DNA of 64,000 nt, taken from contig NZ_LXES01000025.1 of the NCBI RefSeq assembly GCF_001654845.1, positions 90,119 to 154,118 on the forward strand, given 5' to 3'. The notes beneath the pieces were generated by a model, which was not told where the DNA came from, made no database searches, and saw nothing but the letters and a program-made list of their open reading frames with translations. This document shows, piece by piece, positions 40,317-50,692 of the stretch. How positions within the stretch are numbered: position 1 is the stretch's first letter; each line of letters opens with the position of its first letter. Source of the DNA: Enterobacter soli ATCC BAA-2102. GTDB taxonomy: Bacteria > Pseudomonadota > Gammaproteobacteria > Enterobacterales > Enterobacteriaceae. A program made the position numbers and the translations under genes.

Positions 40317-41267
40317 ATGCAGATCCTGTTGGCTAACCCGCGCGGTTTTTGCGCCGGTGTAGACCGCGCTATCAGCATTGTTGAAAACGCGCTGGAAATC
40401 TACGGCGCGCCAATTTATGTGCGTCATGAAGTGGTGCACAACCGTTACGTGGTCGATAGCCTGCGCGAGCGTGGCGCTATCTTTATTGAGCAGATCAGTG
40501 AAGTGCCGGACGGCGCGATCCTGATTTTCTCTGCGCATGGGGTTTCTCAGGCGGTACGTAACGAAGCGAAAAGCCGTGATTTGAGCGTGTTCGACGCCAC
40601 CTGTCCGTTAGTGACCAAAGTGCATATGGAAGTGGCGCGCGCCAGCCGTCGCGGTGAAGAGTCGATCCTGATTGGCCATGCGGGTCACCCGGAAGTCGAA
40701 GGCACCATGGGGCAGTACAGTAACCCGGAAGGGGGCATGTACCTGGTCGAATCACCGGAAGATGTGTTTACCCTGGACGTGAAAAACGAAGCCCGTCTGT
40801 CGTTCATGACCCAGACCACGCTCTCTGTGGATGACACCTCTGACGTGATTGATGCGCTTCGCCAGCGTTTCCCGAAAATCGTTGGACCGCGTAAAGACGA
40901 CATCTGCTACGCCACCACCAACCGTCAGGAAGCGGTACGCGCCCTGGCTGAACAGGCTGACGTAGTGCTGGTTGTCGGGTCGAAGAACTCCTCTAACTCC
41001 AACCGCCTGGCCGAGCTTGCGCAGCGTATGGGGAAAGCGGCATTCCTGATTGATGATGCAACAGACATTCAGGAAGCGTGGGTTAAAAACGCCACCTGCG
41101 TCGGCGTCACTGCCGGGGCATCTGCACCGGATATTCTGGTTCAGAACGTGATTGCCCGCTTGCAGGAGCTGGGTGGTGGCGAAGCGATACCGCTGGAAGG
41201 ACGCGAAGAGAACATCGTTTTCGAAGTCCCGAAAGAACTGCGTATCGATGCTCGCGAAGTGGAATAA
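40317..41267 (+). CDS. ispH: 4-hydroxy-3-methylbut-2-enyl diphosphate reductase
   Basis: Last enzyme of the MEP isoprenoid pathway; an iron-sulphur protein that gives IPP and DMAPP. It has 316 residues. The cluster cysteines are Cys12 (RGFCAG), and those in FDATCPLV (about 96) and DDICYATT (about 197). The catalytic glutamate region and His pairs are intact. It ends the ribF-ispH cluster, closed by a strong terminator. In E. coli rihC follows; here it is absent. Confidence 0.98.
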   Translation: MQILLANPRGFCAGVDRAISIVENALEIYGAPIYVRHEVVHNRYVVDSLRERGAIFIEQISEVPDGAILIFSAHGVSQAVRNEAKSRDLSVFDATCPLVTKVHMEVARASRRGEESILIGHAGHPEVEGTMGQYSNPEGGMYLVESPEDVFTLDVKNEARLSFMTQTTLSVDDTSDVIDALRQRFPKIVGPRKDDICYATTNRQEAVRALAEQADVVLVVGSKNSSNSNRLAELAQRMGKAAFLIDDATDIQEAWVKNATCVGVTAGASAPDILVQNVIARLQELGGGEAIPLEGREENIVFEVPKELRIDAREVE

Positions 41268-41280
41268 TCCCTTTTCAGAT

Positions 41281-41318
41281 AAAAGGCCAGCACCTCCTGT
41301 GCTGGCCTTTTTTTTTGC
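41281..41318 (+). terminator. Terminator after ispH
   Basis: AAAAGGCCAGCAC and GTGCTGGCCTTTT pair around a five-base loop with a run of nine or more T. Confidence 0.95.
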
Positions 41319-41457
41319 CAATCTTTTATCGTGATGACTAAATCATGTCTTTTACTGATATTTAAGTCGGTTTCACGTTAAATTCTAATTATCGGTGTTT
41401 TCAGTTGGCAGCCTTCACTCAGGCTGGTTAATCTGAAAACGGTTTACATCATTTTAA

Positions 41458-42294
<837 letters not shown>

Positions 42295-42456
42295 GATTTA
42301 TTACCCATCGTGATGTGGTTATTGCAGTCGTAATGTGTTGATTGCATAGGGCAATAATTTATTGCCCTTTTATTTTACCTATTAATCATGTTTTATTTAT
42401 TTAAATGCTCAAATATCACATTTTTCATCTGTTTTTGTGTTGCGGTTCTGTAAATT

Positions 42457-42472
42457 TTGACCATCTGGTCTA
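42457..42472 (+). promoter_or_regulatory. RutR-like site upstream of carAB
   Basis: TTGACCATCTGGTCTA matches the RutR palindrome TTGACC-N4-GGTCAA with one mismatch at the end. E. coli carAB has the same site, through which RutR senses uracil. Confidence 0.8.
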
Positions 42473-42513
42473 CTTTTTATTGTGCCAGGACGAAGATTTC
42501 CATTAAACTTGCC

Positions 42514-42529
42514 GCGCAAGCGTTTTCTG
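42514..42529 (+). promoter_or_regulatory. PurR-like site upstream of carAB
   Basis: GCGCAAGCGTTTTCTG agrees with the PurR consensus ACGCAAACGTTTTCGT at most positions. E. coli carAB P1 is repressed by PurR from a site in this area. Confidence 0.7.
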
Positions 42530-42677
42530 ATGTGATTTACTTGATCTTTTTGTCGCTTAAACCGCATTCCCGCCACCAGGCTTGCAAAAGAATAAACAAA
42601 ATATCCGTTTTAAGTTGACTTTTACCCTCTGAATACCCAGAATGCCGCCGTTTGCCAAAAATCCGCTGGCAACACAT

Positions 42678-42738
42678 TTGCATTGCTTCATGACGTGGTT
42701 ATGAATTAATATGCAAATAAAGTGAGTGAATATTCTCT
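42678..42738 (+). promoter_or_regulatory. carAB promoter P2 with two ARG boxes
   Basis: TTGCAT (42678-42683) and TATGAA (42700-42705), 16 bases apart, give the arginine-controlled promoter. Two ArgR boxes, 42700-42717 and 42721-42738, are separated by three bases, the standard spacing for hexameric ArgR. The second ends just before the carA ribosome site. Confidence 0.8.
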
Positions 42739-42748
42739 GGAGGGTGTT

Positions 42749-43897
42749 TTGATTAAGTCAGCGCTATTGGTTCTGGAAGACGGAACCCAGTTTATCGGTC
42801 GGGCCATAGGGGCAACGGGTTCGGCGGTTGGGGAAGTCGTTTTCAATACTTCAATGACCGGTTATCAAGAAATCCTCACTGATCCTTCCTATTCTCGCCA
42901 AATCGTTACTCTTACTTATCCTCATATCGGCAATGTCGGCACCAATGCTGCTGACGAAGAATCCTCTCAGGTACATGCGCAAGGTCTGGTCATTCGCGAC
43001 CTGCCGCTGATTGCCAGCAACTTCCGCAATACCGAAGACCTCTCTTCTTACCTGAAACGCCATAACATCGTGGCGATTGCCGATATCGATACCCGTAAGT
43101 TAACGCGTCTGCTGCGCGAGAAAGGTGCACAGAACGGCTGCATCATCGCGGGTGATAACCTGGATGCGGCACTGGCGCTTGAAAAAGCGAAAGCCTTCCC
43201 GGGTCTGAACGGTATGGACCTGGCGAAAGAAGTGACGACAGCCGAAGCCTACAGCTGGACGCAGGGGAGCTGGACGCTGGAAGGCGACCTGCCGGAAGCG
43301 AAACCAGAAAGCGAGCTGCCGTTCCACGTTGTTGCCTACGATTTCGGTGCCAAGCGCAATATCCTGCGCATGTTGGTTGACCGTGGCTGCCGCCTGACCG
43401 TGGTTCCGGCGAAAACCTCTGCCGAAGATGTGCTGAAGATGAATCCGGATGGCATCTTCCTCTCAAACGGTCCTGGTGACCCGGCGCCGTGCGATTACGC
43501 TATCGACGCGATTAAGTCCTTCCTGGAAACCGATATCCCGGTCTTCGGTATCTGCCTCGGCCATCAGTTGCTGGCGCTGGCGAGCGGTGCGAACACCGTG
43601 AAGATGAAGTTCGGTCACCACGGTGGTAACCACCCGGTGAAAGATATTGATAACAACACCGTAATGATTACGGCGCAGAACCACGGCTTCGCGGTGGATG
43701 AGGCTTCCATGCCTGCCAACCTTCGCGTAACGCACAAATCGCTGTTCGATGGCACCCTGCAAGGTATCCACCGTACCGATAAGCCTGCGTTTAGCTTCCA
43801 GGGGCACCCGGAAGCCAGCCCTGGCCCGCACGATGCTGCGCCGCTGTTCGATCACTTCATCGAACTTATTGAGCTTTACCGTAAGACCGCTAAATAA
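42749..43897 (+). CDS. carA: Carbamoyl-phosphate synthase small subunit
   Basis: Glutamine amidotransferase subunit that supplies ammonia to CarB. Translation from TTG at 42749 gives 382 residues as in E. coli, which also uses UUG; GGAGGGTG lies just upstream, whereas a GTG at 42722 would start inside the second ARG box. The C-terminal class I amidotransferase has the nucleophile in [13 protein letters not shown] and the His/Glu pair in [13 protein letters not shown]. carB follows after 18 bases. Confidence 0.98.
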   Translation: MIKSALLVLEDGTQFIGRAIGATGSAVGEVVFNTSMTGYQEILTDPSYSRQIVTLTYPHIGNVGTNAADEESSQVHAQGLVIRDLPLIASNFRNTEDLSSYLKRHNIVAIADIDTRKLTRLLREKGAQNGCIIAGDNLDAALALEKAKAFPGLNGMDLAKEVTTAEAYSWTQGSWTLEGDLPEAKPESELPFHVVAYDFGAKRNILRMLVDRGCRLTVVPAKTSAEDVLKMNPDGIFLSNGPGDPAPCDYAIDAIKSFLETDIPVFGICLGHQLLALASGANTVKMKFGHHGGNHPVKDIDNNTVMITAQNHGFAVDEASMPANLRVTHKSLFDGTLQGIHRTDKPAFSFQGHPEASPGPHDAAPLFDHFIELIELYRKTAK

Positions 43898-43915
43898 TCA
43901 GGAGCCGAGAAGACA

Positions 43916-46900
43916 ATGCCAAAACGTACAGACATAAAAAGCATCCTGATCCTTGGCGCTGGCCCGATCGTTATCGGCCAGGCCTGTGAATTTGACTACT
44001 CCGGTGCGCAGGCGTGTAAAGCGCTGCGTGAAGAGGGCTACCGCGTCATTCTGGTGAACTCTAACCCGGCAACCATCATGACCGACCCGGAAATGGCTGA
44101 TGCAACTTACATCGAGCCGATTCACTGGGAAGTGGTTCGCAAAATCATCGAAAAAGAGCGCCCGGATGCTGTGCTGCCAACGATGGGTGGCCAGACTGCA
44201 CTGAACTGTGCGCTGGAGCTTGAGCGTCAGGGCGTGCTGGCAGAGTTTGGTGTGACCATGATTGGTGCCACCGCCGATGCGATTGACAAAGCAGAAGACC
44301 GTCGTCGCTTCGACGTGGCGATGAAGAAAATCGGCCTCGACACCGCGCGTTCCGGTATTGCGCATAACATGGAAGAAGCGCTGGCTGTTGCGGCTGACGT
44401 GGGTTATCCGTGCATCATCCGTCCTTCCTTCACCATGGGCGGCACCGGCGGCGGTATCGCTTACAACCGCGAAGAGTTCGAAGAGATTTGCGAACGCGGT
44501 CTGGACCTTTCCCCAACCAAAGAGCTGCTGATTGATGAGTCGCTGATTGGCTGGAAAGAGTACGAGATGGAAGTGGTGCGTGATAAAAACGACAACTGCA
44601 TCATCGTCTGCTCCATCGAAAACTTCGATGCGATGGGGATTCACACCGGTGACTCCATCACCGTTGCGCCAGCCCAGACCCTGACCGACAAAGAGTATCA
44701 AATCATGCGTAACGCCTCGATGGCGGTACTGCGTGAAATTGGCGTTGAAACCGGCGGTTCTAACGTTCAGTTCTCGGTGAATCCGAAAACTGGCCGTCTG
44801 ATTGTTATCGAAATGAACCCGCGTGTATCCCGTTCCTCTGCGCTGGCCTCTAAAGCAACCGGCTTCCCGATTGCTAAAGTTGCCGCGAAACTGGCGGTGG
44901 GTTACACCCTCGACGAGCTGATGAACGACATCACCGGCGGCCGCACCCCTGCGTCCTTCGAACCGTCTATTGACTACGTTGTGACAAAAATTCCTCGCTT
45001 CAACTTCGAGAAATTTGCTGGTGCGAACGACCGTCTGACCACCCAGATGAAATCTGTGGGCGAAGTGATGGCAATTGGCCGCACACAGCAGGAATCCATG
45101 CAGAAAGCGCTGCGTGGCCTGGAAGTGGGCGCGACCGGCTTTGACCCGAAAGTGAGCCTGGATGACCCGGAAGCGCTGACCAAAATTCGCCGTGAGCTGA
45201 AAGACGCGGGCGCAGAGCGTATCTGGTACATCGCCGATGCGTTCCGTGCTGGCCTGTCCGTAGACGGCGTGTTCAACCTGACCAACATCGACCGCTGGTT
45301 CCTGGTGCAGATTGAAGAGCTGGTTCGCCTTGAAGAGCAAGTGGCGGAGCTGGGCATCACTGGCCTGGACGCTGATTTCCTGCGCGTGCTGAAGCGTAAA
45401 GGCTTTGCCGATGCGCGTCTGGCAAAACTGGCAGGCGTACGCGAAGCGGAAATCCGCAAGCTGCGCGACCAGTACAACCTGCACCCGGTCTACAAACGCG
45501 TAGATACCTGCGCAGCAGAATTCTCAACCGACACCGCGTACATGTACTCCACGTATGAAGATGAGTGCGAAGCAAACCCGTCAGTCGACCGCGACAAGAT
45601 TATGGTACTGGGCGGCGGGCCAAACCGTATCGGCCAGGGCATCGAGTTCGATTACTGCTGCGTACACGCCTCTCTGGCGCTGCGTGAAGACGGTTACGAA
45701 ACCATCATGGTTAACTGTAACCCGGAAACCGTATCGACTGACTACGACACCTCTGACCGTCTGTACTTCGAGCCGGTAACGCTGGAAGACGTGCTGGAAA
45801 TCGTGCGCATCGAGAAGCCAAAAGGCGTCATCGTGCAGTACGGCGGCCAGACCCCGCTGAAACTGGCACGCGCGCTGGAAGCGGCCGGTGTACCGGTTAT
45901 CGGTACCAGCCCGGATGCGATTGACCGTGCAGAAGACCGTGAGCGTTTCCAGCAGGCGGTTGACCGTCTGAAACTGAAACAGCCTGCGAATGCCACCGTG
46001 ACCGCGATTGAGATGGCCGTTGAGAAGGCAAAAGACATTGGCTACCCGCTGGTGGTGCGTCCTTCTTACGTACTGGGCGGCCGCGCAATGGAAATCGTCT
46101 ACGACGAAGCCGACCTGCGTCGCTACTTCCAGACTGCGGTAAGCGTCTCTAACGATGCGCCAGTGCTGCTCGACCGCTTCCTGGACGACGCGGTAGAAGT
46201 GGACGTTGACGCCATCTGCGATGGCGAAATGGTGCTGATTGGCGGCATCATGGAACACATCGAGCAGGCGGGAGTTCACTCCGGTGACTCTGCATGTTCT
46301 CTGCCAGCGTATACGCTGAGCCAGGAAATTCAGGACGTGATGCGCCAGCAGGTACAGAAACTGGCCTTCGAGTTGCAGGTTCGTGGTCTGATGAACGTCC
46401 AGTTCGCCGTAAAAGACAACGAGGTGTACCTGATTGAAGTGAACCCGCGTGCGGCACGTACCGTACCGTTCGTCTCCAAAGCGACTGGCGTTCCGCTGGC
46501 GAAAGTGGCGGCGCGCGTGATGGCAGGCCAGACGCTGGCTCAGCAGGGCGTGACGAAAGAAATCATCCCACCGTACTACTCGGTGAAAGAAGTGGTACTG
46601 CCATTCAACAAATTCCCGGGCGTTGACCCGCTGTTAGGGCCAGAAATGCGCTCTACCGGGGAAGTGATGGGCGTAGGCCGCACCTTCGCAGAAGCGTTCG
46701 CAAAAGCGCAGCTGGGCAGTAGCTCCACCATGAGAAAATCAGGCCGTGCGCTGCTCTCCGTTCGTGAAGGTGATAAAGAGCGCGTGGTTGACCTGGCTGC
46801 CAAGCTGCTGAAACAGGGCTTCGAGCTGGATGCAACTCACGGTACGGCGATTGTGCTGGGTGAAGCGGGTATCAACCCACGTCTGGTGAACAAGGTGCAT

Positions 46901-47140
46901 GAAGGTCGTCCGCACATTCAGGACCGTATCAAGAATGGCGAATATACCTACATCATCAACACCACGGCGGGCCGCCAGGCGATTGAAGACTCCAAGCTGA
47001 TTCGCCGCAGCGCACTGCAATACAAAGTGCACTACGACACCACCCTGAACGGCGGTTTCGCAACAGCCATGGCGCTGAACGCGGACGCGACCGAGAAGGT
47101 GATTTCGGTGCAGGAAATGCACGCGCAGATTAACAAGTAA
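43916..47140 (+). CDS. carB: Carbamoyl-phosphate synthase large subunit
   Basis: Makes carbamoyl phosphate from bicarbonate, ammonia and two ATP for pyrimidine and arginine synthesis. It has 1074 residues. Two homologous ATP-grasp halves are seen, each starting with a [18 protein letters not shown] loop (about residues 14 and 562) and followed by ATP-grasp segments [12 protein letters not shown] and [12 protein letters not shown]. The C-terminal allosteric domain (about 935-1074) binds UMP, IMP and ornithine in E. coli. AAGGAGC-like sequence precedes ATG 43916. Confidence 0.99.
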   Translation: MPKRTDIKSILILGAGPIVIGQACEFDYSGAQACKALREEGYRVILVNSNPATIMTDPEMADATYIEPIHWEVVRKIIEKERPDAVLPTMGGQTALNCALELERQGVLAEFGVTMIGATADAIDKAEDRRRFDVAMKKIGLDTARSGIAHNMEEALAVAADVGYPCIIRPSFTMGGTGGGIAYNREEFEEICERGLDLSPTKELLIDESLIGWKEYEMEVVRDKNDNCIIVCSIENFDAMGIHTGDSITVAPAQTLTDKEYQIMRNASMAVLREIGVETGGSNVQFSVNPKTGRLIVIEMNPRVSRSSALASKATGFPIAKVAAKLAVGYTLDELMNDITGGRTPASFEPSIDYVVTKIPRFNFEKFAGANDRLTTQMKSVGEVMAIGRTQQESMQKALRGLEVGATGFDPKVSLDDPEALTKIRRELKDAGAERIWYIADAFRAGLSVDGVFNLTNIDRWFLVQIEELVRLEEQVAELGITGLDADFLRVLKRKGFADARLAKLAGVREAEIRKLRDQYNLHPVYKRVDTCAAEFSTDTAYMYSTYEDECEANPSVDRDKIMVLGGGPNRIGQGIEFDYCCVHASLALREDGYETIMVNCNPETVSTDYDTSDRLYFEPVTLEDVLEIVRIEKPKGVIVQYGGQTPLKLARALEAAGVPVIGTSPDAIDRAEDRERFQQAVDRLKLKQPANATVTAIEMAVEKAKDIGYPLVVRPSYVLGGRAMEIVYDEADLRRYFQTAVSVSNDAPVLLDRFLDDAVEVDVDAICDGEMVLIGGIMEHIEQAGVHSGDSACSLPAYTLSQEIQDVMRQQVQKLAFELQVRGLMNVQFAVKDNEVYLIEVNPRAARTVPFVSKATGVPLAKVAARVMAGQTLAQQGVTKEIIPPYYSVKEVVLPFNKFPGVDPLLGPEMRSTGEVMGVGRTFAEAFAKAQLGSSSTMRKSGRALLSVREGDKERVVDLAAKLLKQGFELDATHGTAIVLGEAGINPRLVNKVHEGRPHIQDRIKNGEYTYIINTTAGRQAIEDSKLIRRSALQYKVHYDTTLNGGFATAMALNADATEKVISVQEMHAQINK

Positions 47141-47148
47141 GTACAAAT

Positions 47149-47174
47149 GCCCGGCGGCATTCCGCTGCCGGGTA
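47149..47174 (+). terminator. Hairpin after carB
   Basis: CCCGGCGGC and GCTGCCGGG pair with one bulge around ATTCC, eight bases after the carB stop. The T run is weak. Confidence 0.65.
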
Positions 47175-47279
47175 TTATCCCCACCTTCAGAACCTTCTGG
47201 TTTTCCATCCGCTTTCAGTCAGTTAGCCTAAAATGGTTAGGTCGATAATGAAATCCAACTGAATGCAGGGGAAAACACC

Positions 47280-47513
47280 ATGCAAAATAAATTACTTATC
47301 ACTTCTGTCTTTGCTGCCGCAGCACTGTTCACTGTCGCGGGCTGTTCCTCTAATCAGGCAGTAAAAACCACCGATGGCAAAACCATCGTCACAGACGGGA
47401 AACCGCAGGTTGATGAAGATACTGGCCTGGTGTCATACAAAAATGCTGAAACCGGTAAAACGGAGCAGATTAATCGTGACCAGGTGAAATCGATGGGTGA
47501 GCTGGATAACTGA
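47280..47513 (+). CDS. YgdI/YgdR-family small lipoprotein
   Basis: Outer- or inner-membrane lipoprotein of 77 residues. The lipobox is TVAGC with the lipidated Cys22; the next residues are Ser-Ser, which favours outer-membrane sorting. The mature part has the DUF903 (YgdI/YgdR) sequence TDGKPQVDEDTGLVSYKN and INRDQVKSM. Function unknown. It is a single gene that ends in a bidirectional hairpin. Confidence 0.88.
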   Translation: MQNKLLITSVFAAAALFTVAGCSSNQAVKTTDGKTIVTDGKPQVDEDTGLVSYKNAETGKTEQINRDQVKSMGELDN

Positions 47514-47520
47514 TTGATGA

Positions 47521-47542
47521 CGCTGGCCCCTGCGGGCCAGCG
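47521..47542. terminator. Hairpin between lipoprotein gene and yhcH-like gene
   Basis: CGCTGGCCC and GGGCCAGCG pair perfectly around a four-base loop. It lies between convergent genes. Confidence 0.78.
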
Positions 47543-47549
47543 TTGTGCT

Positions 47550-48017
47550 CTAGAGCAGGTCGTTATTGATTTTGACGACAACCTTGCGCAGTGGAGCGCC
47601 GGCATCAAGTGCACTCATCGGGCGGTGTAATTCCCCCGGGAACAGGATAGCCAGCTCCAAAGGATGGAGATGGATCAGGGATTCACTGCTGATGTGTTCG
47701 CAAAAACCAATGTCGTGAGCCGCATTAAACGGGCCATCGGGTGTGATGGTCAGCCCCTTATTACCTGCGCCAATAATCTCTTCCCCCACCAGGACAATAT
47801 GAATATCTATGTACTGACTATGGTACTCCGGGCGCTGTTCAGCCAGTGGGAGCGTTTCGCCTTCGGCGACGGTAAAAAAGAGATTATCGCCATCAACGGT
47901 ATATTTACCCGCAGGCAGGCTAAGCGGATCCTGGGCGATAACCGCCTGTAACGCGTTGCGGATAACCGGCGGATAGAGTGCATTTTTAGCCGCAGCGGTT
48001 AAGGTATCGATAATCAT
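47550..48017 (-). CDS. YhcH/YjgK/YiaL family protein
   Basis: Cupin-like protein of the DUF386 family (also EbgC), 155 residues. Conserved stretches are YHSQYIDIHIVLVGEEII and ELAILFPGELHRPM, with His and Glu residues that form a metal site in family structures. Members sit beside sugar-acid or sialic-acid genes and may act as anomerases or isomerases, but the reaction is not fixed. Its start overlaps the gluconokinase stop by four bases, so it belongs to the ketogluconate operon. Confidence 0.88.
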   Translation of the reverse strand: MIIDTLTAAAKNALYPPVIRNALQAVIAQDPLSLPAGKYTVDGDNLFFTVAEGETLPLAEQRPEYHSQYIDIHIVLVGEEIIGAGNKGLTITPDGPFNAAHDIGFCEHISSESLIHLHPLELAILFPGELHRPMSALDAGAPLRKVVVKINNDLL

Positions 48018-48544
48018 GCCAGCACCTCCCTGGAGTGCGCTTGTTCGAGTAACGTTAAGGCGTTCGCCACGATCTGCGCGACCGTCGGGGCAATATCAAT
48101 GGCGACAATATCGGTTTCGCTGCTGTCGGGGGCTTCCAGTGCCGCAAACTGGCTGCGCAGTAATGCCTCCGGCATAAAATGCCCTTTACGTTGCTGCATT
48201 CGGGCCAGAATGTAGTCGTAATCGCCCGTTAGCCAGAGGAAGCGGACCTTGTTGCTGCCTTTGCGCAGCTGGTCGCGATAGCGTTTTTTGAGCGCCGAAC
48301 AGACCAGCACGCCGGATTCATTCTTCTGCTCAAGGCTAAAAATGACGTCAGAGATACGCTCCAGCCACGGCTGACGATCGTTATCATCAAGCGGTTGGCT
48401 GGCCGCCATTTTGACAATATTCTGCCGGGGGTGAAGGTCATCGCCATCGATGAATTTAGCCCCCATCTGCTGTGCAATGGCGTGTCCGACCGTTGTTTTC
48501 CCGGTGCCTGATACGCCCATCAGGATGATACATTGCCCTGTCAT
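48014..48544 (-). CDS. Gluconokinase (GntK/IdnK family)
   Basis: Phosphorylates D-gluconate to 6-phosphogluconate. From ATG 48544 (behind GGAGG) it has 176 residues, like E. coli GntK (175) and IdnK (187). The P-loop GVSGTGKT is at 10-17, followed by DGDDLHPRQNIVKMAA, and LVCSALKKRYRDQLR. An open frame extends upstream into idnO but has no family match there. It lies 13 bases after idnO. Confidence 0.93.
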   Translation of the reverse strand: MTGQCIILMGVSGTGKTTVGHAIAQQMGAKFIDGDDLHPRQNIVKMAASQPLDDNDRQPWLERISDVIFSLEQKNESGVLVCSALKKRYRDQLRKGSNKVRFLWLTGDYDYILARMQQRKGHFMPEALLRSQFAALEAPDSSETDIVAIDIAPTVAQIVANALTLLEQAHSREVLA

Positions 48545-48557
48545 AGCGCCTCCGGAT

Positions 48558-49322
48558 TCACACTGCCACCAACATGCCGCCATCCACGAACAACAGATGG
48601 CCGTTGACGAAGTTGGACGCACTGGAAGAGAGAAACACCGCCGCGCCAACCAGCTCCTGCGGGTTGCCCCAGCGCGCCGCCGGGGTGCGTTTGCACAGCC
48701 AGTCGGTAAAGGCTTTATCATCGACCAGCGTCTGCGTCATCGCCGTTTTGAAGTAGCCTGGCGCAATACCATTAACCTGAATGTTATGGCGCGCCAGCTC
48801 AACGCACATACCGCGTGTCAGCATTTTGACTGCCCCTTTAGCGGCGGCATAAGGGGTGATGGTGTCGCGGCCCAGCTCACTTTGCATGGAGCAGATGTTG
48901 ACGATTTTGCCCTGCTGGCGGGTGATCATCCGTTTAGCAACCGCCTGCGACACTAAAAATACTGCCGTCTGATTGACGGAAATAACGTCATTCCATTCCT
49001 GAACCGGGAATTCAGTAAAAGGATGGCGGCGCTGAATACCGGCGTTATTAAATAATACGTCGATGGCGCCTATTTCTTTTTCAATCCGGCTAATCGCATT
49101 TTCTACGCTGTCCGCATCCGTGACATTAAATACGGCAGGATATGCCCTCGCGCCTTCATCGCGTAATTTCATAACTGCATCATTCGCCCGGGTTTCAGAA
49201 ATATCGTTAATAATAATTTCCGCCCCATATTGCGCCAGACCCTGAGCCATGACAAAACCAATTCCCTGACCTGCGCCTGTAATTAAAATGCGTTTACCTT
49301 GTAAGCTGAAAAGATCTTTCAT
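48558..49322 (-). CDS. idnO: Gluconate 5-dehydrogenase (5-ketogluconate reductase), IdnO-like
   Basis: Short-chain dehydrogenase of 254 residues, the same length as E. coli IdnO and very like it (FTEFPVQEWNDVISVNQTAV and CSMQSELGRDTITPYAAAKG). The nucleotide loop GAGQGIG is at 16-22; catalytic Ser145, Tyr158 and Lys162 are present. It should interconvert 5-ketogluconate and gluconate. It is the first gene of the leftward arm (idnO, gluconokinase, yhcH-like). No idnD or idnT is adjacent, so the locus is not the whole L-idonate pathway. Confidence 0.9.
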   Translation of the reverse strand: MKDLFSLQGKRILITGAGQGIGFVMAQGLAQYGAEIIINDISETRANDAVMKLRDEGARAYPAVFNVTDADSVENAISRIEKEIGAIDVLFNNAGIQRRHPFTEFPVQEWNDVISVNQTAVFLVSQAVAKRMITRQQGKIVNICSMQSELGRDTITPYAAAKGAVKMLTRGMCVELARHNIQVNGIAPGYFKTAMTQTLVDDKAFTDWLCKRTPAARWGNPQELVGAAVFLSSSASNFVNGHLLFVDGGMLVAV

Positions 49323-49396
49323 CTTGATATCCTGATTAACGGCTGAAAACGGAAAACGTTGTGGGTTCTATCTCACGGATTTTCGGCCGGTGAAAC

Positions 49397-49412
49397 TGTG
49401 ATGAGGATCACT
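49397..49412 (-). promoter_or_regulatory. CRP-like site
   Basis: TGTGA-TGAGGA-TCACT fits TGTGA-N6-TCACA with one mismatch. It lies 75 bases ahead of idnO in the divergent region, where catabolite control of sugar-acid genes would be expected. Confidence 0.65.
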
Positions 49413-49566
49413 TCAAATCGTGTTACGAAAAGGGGTTACGTTAAACGTGAGGCGGGGCGGTAAATCCCGCGCCTGGAGAGGGTGATAGCGGCCTCGTGCG
49501 ATTCTCTTTTACTGCGCTGGCAGGCATAATGGCCTGATGTGGTAGCGGTTATTGACGGGTTAACTG

Positions 49567-50559
49567 ATGAAGGCACAACGTATTACGCTTAATGATATCG
49601 CTGAGCTGGCTGGCGTAACGAAGATGACCGTTAGCCGCTATTTACGCACCCCGGATAAAGTGAAACCCGAAACCGCCGAGCGTATTGCCAGCGTGATTGC
49701 CGAAATTGGCTACGAGCCTGACCCGGATAACCCCGCCATGAGCAGTATCGTGGTGCCGCGCATTGGTGTGCTCATCCCTTCTTTTCATAATCAAATATTT
49801 GCCGATCTGTTAGCCGGTATTGAGTCGGTTACGGCGGCGCACGGCTATCAGACGCTGGTGGTGAACTACGATTACGACCGCCAGCGTGAAGAGGAGCAGA
49901 TTGCAGCAGTGCTGGCGTTTAATGTCAAAGGCCTGTTATTGACCGAGTCAGTGCATACCCTGCGGGCAGAAAAGTACCTCAACGCCGCGAAAATCCCCGT
50001 TGCAGAAGTGATGGGGCTATCGGATAACCCCGGGCGCATTAACGTGGGTTTTGACAATTTCAAAGCGGGTCTGGATATGACTAACATGCTGCTGGCAAGC
50101 GGAAAGCGGCACATCGTCTATTTTGGATCGATGTCGGACGTTCGTGATGAGCAGCGTTACGCAGGGTATTGTCATGCGATGGAAGCAGCAGGGCTGACGG
50201 TAGGGCGCATTGCGCCCAACAAGGTTTCGTCTGTCTCTATCGGGACGGGTATGATGACGCTGGCGCGCCAGATGTACGCGGATATGGACGGTATCCTGTG
50301 TACCAACGACGATCTCGCCGTTGGCGTGTTACAGGAGTGCCTGGCATCGGGTATTCGCGTCCCGCAGACGCTGGCGATCGCCGGTTTTCATGGGCTGGAG
50401 ATTGGGCAGGTTGTCTCCCCACGTCTGGCAAGCGTACTGACGCCGCGCGCTGAAATGGGTAAGGTCGCCACTGAAATACTGATCAAGAAAATTAAAGGGC
50501 TACCGACTATTGAGAAGGTCGACCTGCACTACCGCCTGTCGATGGGTGAAACTATCTAA
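49567..50559 (+). CDS. LacI-family regulator of gluconate type (GntR/IdnR-like)
   Basis: Repressor or activator of 330 residues. The helix-turn-helix is at about 6-26 (LNDIAELAGVTKMTVSRYLR) with the hinge helix after it; the periplasmic-binding-like effector domain fills the rest (LIPSFHNQIFADLLAGIESV, and IAGFHGLEIGQVVSPRLAS, shared with E. coli GntR and IdnR). It is divergent from idnO and in line with the hydroxyacid dehydrogenase and transporter, so it probably controls both arms. The effector may be gluconate, 6-phosphogluconate or a ketogluconate. Confidence 0.9.
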   Translation: MKAQRITLNDIAELAGVTKMTVSRYLRTPDKVKPETAERIASVIAEIGYEPDPDNPAMSSIVVPRIGVLIPSFHNQIFADLLAGIESVTAAHGYQTLVVNYDYDRQREEEQIAAVLAFNVKGLLLTESVHTLRAEKYLNAAKIPVAEVMGLSDNPGRINVGFDNFKAGLDMTNMLLASGKRHIVYFGSMSDVRDEQRYAGYCHAMEAAGLTVGRIAPNKVSSVSIGTGMMTLARQMYADMDGILCTNDDLAVGVLQECLASGIRVPQTLAIAGFHGLEIGQVVSPRLASVLTPRAEMGKVATEILIKKIKGLPTIEKVDLHYRLSMGETI

Positions 50560-50692
50560 TTTGTCTTACCGATCACGGAGGCTGTAACAGCGCTTTTTAA
50601 CACGATTCAGCGTGACGAAGATCGCAAAAAACCCTACAAAAAACCCGTTTGATAGTGACCACTGTCGTTATGAACTTCAAACAGGTGATCCC

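Larger units (their letters stand above)
42295..42748 (+). other. carAB control region
   Basis: About 450 bases with no gene. The first part is the AT-rich dapB 3' region with no clean terminator. From about 42450 on come RutR, PurR and ArgR sites in the same order as in E. coli, so both tandem promoters (P1, pyrimidine/purine; P2, arginine) are probably kept. The P1 core hexamers were not assigned with confidence. Confidence 0.7.

Noticed and set aside
43898..45484. A 528-codon frame opposite carB, plus shorter ones to about 47146
   Set aside because: Shadow of the highly biased carB coding sequence. No recognisable domain.
48014..48721. Longer version of the gluconokinase starting at 48721
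   Set aside because: The added 59 residues are translated from idnO in another frame and have no kinase match; GGAGG sits right before the ATG at 48544.
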